From: Clostridiaceae bacterium
GTDB lineage: Bacteria > Bacillota > Clostridia > DSM-8532
Reading direction: 5' to 3'
DNA length: 5,656 bases
NCBI GenBank assembly: GCA_025361665.1
Contig: JANYKF010000194.1
Location: 1-5,656, forward strand
The notes under the pieces were generated by a model that ran no database searches, had not been told where the DNA came from, and was given only the letters and a program-made list of their open reading frames with translations. The position numbers were made by a program, and so were the translations under genes. Shown piece by piece: positions 4,129-5,656 of the stretch; position 1 is the first letter of the stretch; each line of letters begins with the position of its first letter.

Positions 4129-5656
4129 ATGAATCAAGATGTGACTGATGGGCAAATGGCTGAAGAATTTGGACAACACGGTATTGAAGCGCTTTCACAT
4201 TCGAAAGATATTGAACGTTATAAAACAATTGTTCAGGAAACCAATGTCGGCTATTTTTACATAGACAAATTCGGGATCATTCAGGATGTCAACAAAGCCT
4301 GGGTCGGGCTGTACAAGTATGACACTGCTGAGGAAGTCATTGGGAAGCACTTTTCGGTCATTCAACAAATAGAGGATCGAGAAGCGGCAGCGACATTTTT
4401 TGAGGAAATCATGAAAGGCAATCCAGACTATTCAACAGGGATATTCAGTCGAAGATGCAAAGATGGCTCCCTGGGTTATCATTCTTTTTCTTCAAAGCCG
4501 GTGTTTGACGGGAATGATGTAATAGGCCTTGATGGCTTTATCATAGACATAACAGAGCGGCAATTGAATACTGAGGCACTGCGTGCAAGGGAACAACAGT
4601 TTCAAAAAGCTGAGGTGATCGGAGGCTTTGGTTATTGGGAGTACCACGTTGAAGACCAAATGATTCATTTATCAAAAGGGACTTCCAACATTTATGGGCT
4701 GGATGGTTCCGTGTGGCCGTTGGAAGTTGTTCTGGAATTACGGCTTCCGCAATACAGAGAAATCCTGGCTCCAAAGAGGCACAGGCTGATAGAGTACGGC
4801 GAGCCCTATGACGTTGAATACCAGATATGCCGTCAGAATGACAAAAAAATTCTCTGGGTGCATTCTGTTGCGGAATATGACAGGGAGAAAAAAATCATAT
4901 TTGGCGTGCTTCAGGATATCACGGAAAGCAAACAAAAAGAATCAGACCTGGAAAAATCCGAGAATGAGTATAAGTCGCTCTTTTCGGAGATGATTGATGC
5001 TTTCGCCCTTCATCAGATTATTTGCGATGAGCATGGGAATCCGGTTGATTATCGGTTTCTTACCGTGAATCCGGCTTTTGAACAAATGACGGGTCTGAAG
5101 GCGGCAGACATTATTGGAAAAACGGTTTTGGAGATTATTCCGGGCGTGGAAAAATCCTGGATTGAAGACTATGGCAAGGTGGCCTTAACAGGAGAGCCGA
5201 TACACTTTGAGAATTTTTCAAAGGATCTGAATCGGTATTACGAAGTGAATGCGTATAGACCGGCACCCGGAGAATTCGCCACATTATTTGTCGATATCAC
5301 CAAAAGAAAACTATCCGAGAAATGGATCAAGGAATATGAAGAACGATATACGAAACTTACGCAAACTTCCATGGATGGTTTTTGGGTTGTCGATACGCAA
5401 GGCAGATTTCTGGAAGTGAACGATGCCTACTGCAGTATGAGCGGCTACTCCAGGGAAGCCTTGTTGTCCATGCACGTCAATGATATCGAAGCCAACGAGT
5501 CGGAAATCCAGACCAAAGCTCATTTTGAGTTTGTCATGATCAAGGGGTGGGATAAATTTGAGACTAGGCACCGTAGGGTCGATGGGAAGATACTGGATGT
5601 TCTTCTGAGTGTGACCTATATGAAAGAAAAGGGAATTGTGCTTTGTTTTATCAACG
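4129..5656 (+). CDS. Multi-PAS sensor protein, C-terminus beyond the window
   Basis: Cytosolic signalling protein with at least four PAS domains in 509 visible residues; the output domain (histidine kinase, GGDEF or other) lies outside and cannot be named. From ATG at 4129: PAS1 about 29-145 (ERYKTIVQET to GFIIDITERQ), PAS2 about 155-270 (ends GVLQDITESK), PAS3 about 277-394 (ENEYKSLFSEMIDAFALHQI to LFVDITKRK) and PAS4 from about 401 (YTKLTQTSMDGFWVVDTQGRF), cut by the edge. Each of the first three ends in the DIT(E/K) motif that closes PAS/PAC units. No signal peptide or membrane segment is seen, so the signal is probably intracellular; no haem- or flavin-specific residue is obvious. AGGAAGTGAG upstream favours 4129; ATG at 4102 is in frame but has no ribosome site and lies in the flanking repeat. 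Its codons are more A/T-rich than those of the helicase. Confidence 0.88.
   Translation, partial: MNQDVTDGQMAEEFGQHGIEALSHSKDIERYKTIVQETNVGYFYIDKFGIIQDVNKAWVGLYKYDTAEEVIGKHFSVIQQIEDREAAATFFEEIMKGNPDYSTGIFSRRCKDGSLGYHSFSSKPVFDGNDVIGLDGFIIDITERQLNTEALRAREQQFQKAEVIGGFGYWEYHVEDQMIHLSKGTSNIYGLDGSVWPLEVVLELRLPQYREILAPKRHRLIEYGEPYDVEYQICRQNDKKILWVHSVAEYDREKKIIFGVLQDITESKQKESDLEKSENEYKSLFSEMIDAFALHQIICDEHGNPVDYRFLTVNPAFEQMTGLKAADIIGKTVLEIIPGVEKSWIEDYGKVALTGEPIHFENFSKDLNRYYEVNAYRPAPGEFATLFVDITKRKLSEKWIKEYEERYTKLTQTSMDGFWVVDTQGRFLEVNDAYCSMSGYSREALLSMHVNDIEANESEIQTKAHFEFVMIKGWDKFETRHRRVDGKILDVLLSVTYMKEKGIVLCFIN

Noticed and set aside
3832..4228. Two short minus-strand open frames across the hairpin array
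   Set aside because: They are by-products of the inverted repeats and the antisense of the PAS gene start, without ribosome sites or recognisable protein features.
5311..5571. Minus-strand open frame of 86 codons
   Set aside because: Antisense to the third and fourth PAS domains, which have clear coding motifs on the plus strand.

Overview
The window looks like chromosomal DNA of a Gram-positive bacterium, most likely a clostridial member of the Bacillota. Four things point there: a perfect LexA/DinR-type operator (GAAC-N4-GTTC) at a helicase promoter, a TrmB protein that reads like the Bacillus/Clostridium type, strong AGGAGG-type ribosome binding sites, and a tRNA with an encoded CCA end. 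No species can be named from the sequence alone.

Bases 1-1362, minus strand: the N-terminal 454 codons of a large helicase that runs off the left edge. It combines a PD-(D/E)XK nuclease-like domain with an XPD/DinG-type Fe-S helicase core. It has its own sigma-A-type promoter (1399-1427), a LexA box over the predicted transcription start (1379-1392) and a clear ribosome binding site that selects a GTG start. Bases 1393-1631 are a divergent intergenic region with a second promoter reading right. Bases 1632-2601, plus strand: a two-gene unit of trmB (tRNA m7G46 methyltransferase, TTG start) and a small four-cysteine TSCPD-domain protein, separated by one base.

Bases 2602-2976 hold no convincing gene. 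They contain three 13-bp tandem repeats, then a near-consensus promoter for the tRNA-Trp(CCA) gene at 2977-3052, which is followed by a 12-bp perfect hairpin. Bases 3156-3695 encode a GNAT acetyltransferase of the thialysine/diamine type whose start region is tandemly duplicated. Bases 4129-5656 begin a sensor protein with at least four PAS domains that runs off the right edge.

The most striking object is at 3893-4099, just ahead of the PAS gene. A perfect 14-bp outer stem encloses six perfect short hairpins placed almost end to end, with loops of only 3-4 bases. One arm has two mutually exclusive partners, and a 14-base near-identical direct repeat flanks the whole. It matches no element I can name and may be a structured RNA leader, a small mobile element or a DNA-level structure.

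Base composition drops along the window: 36 of 60 G+C at 241-300, 23 of 60 at 3241-3300 and 19 of 60 at 4201-4260. The part to the right of the tRNA may therefore have a different history from the left part.
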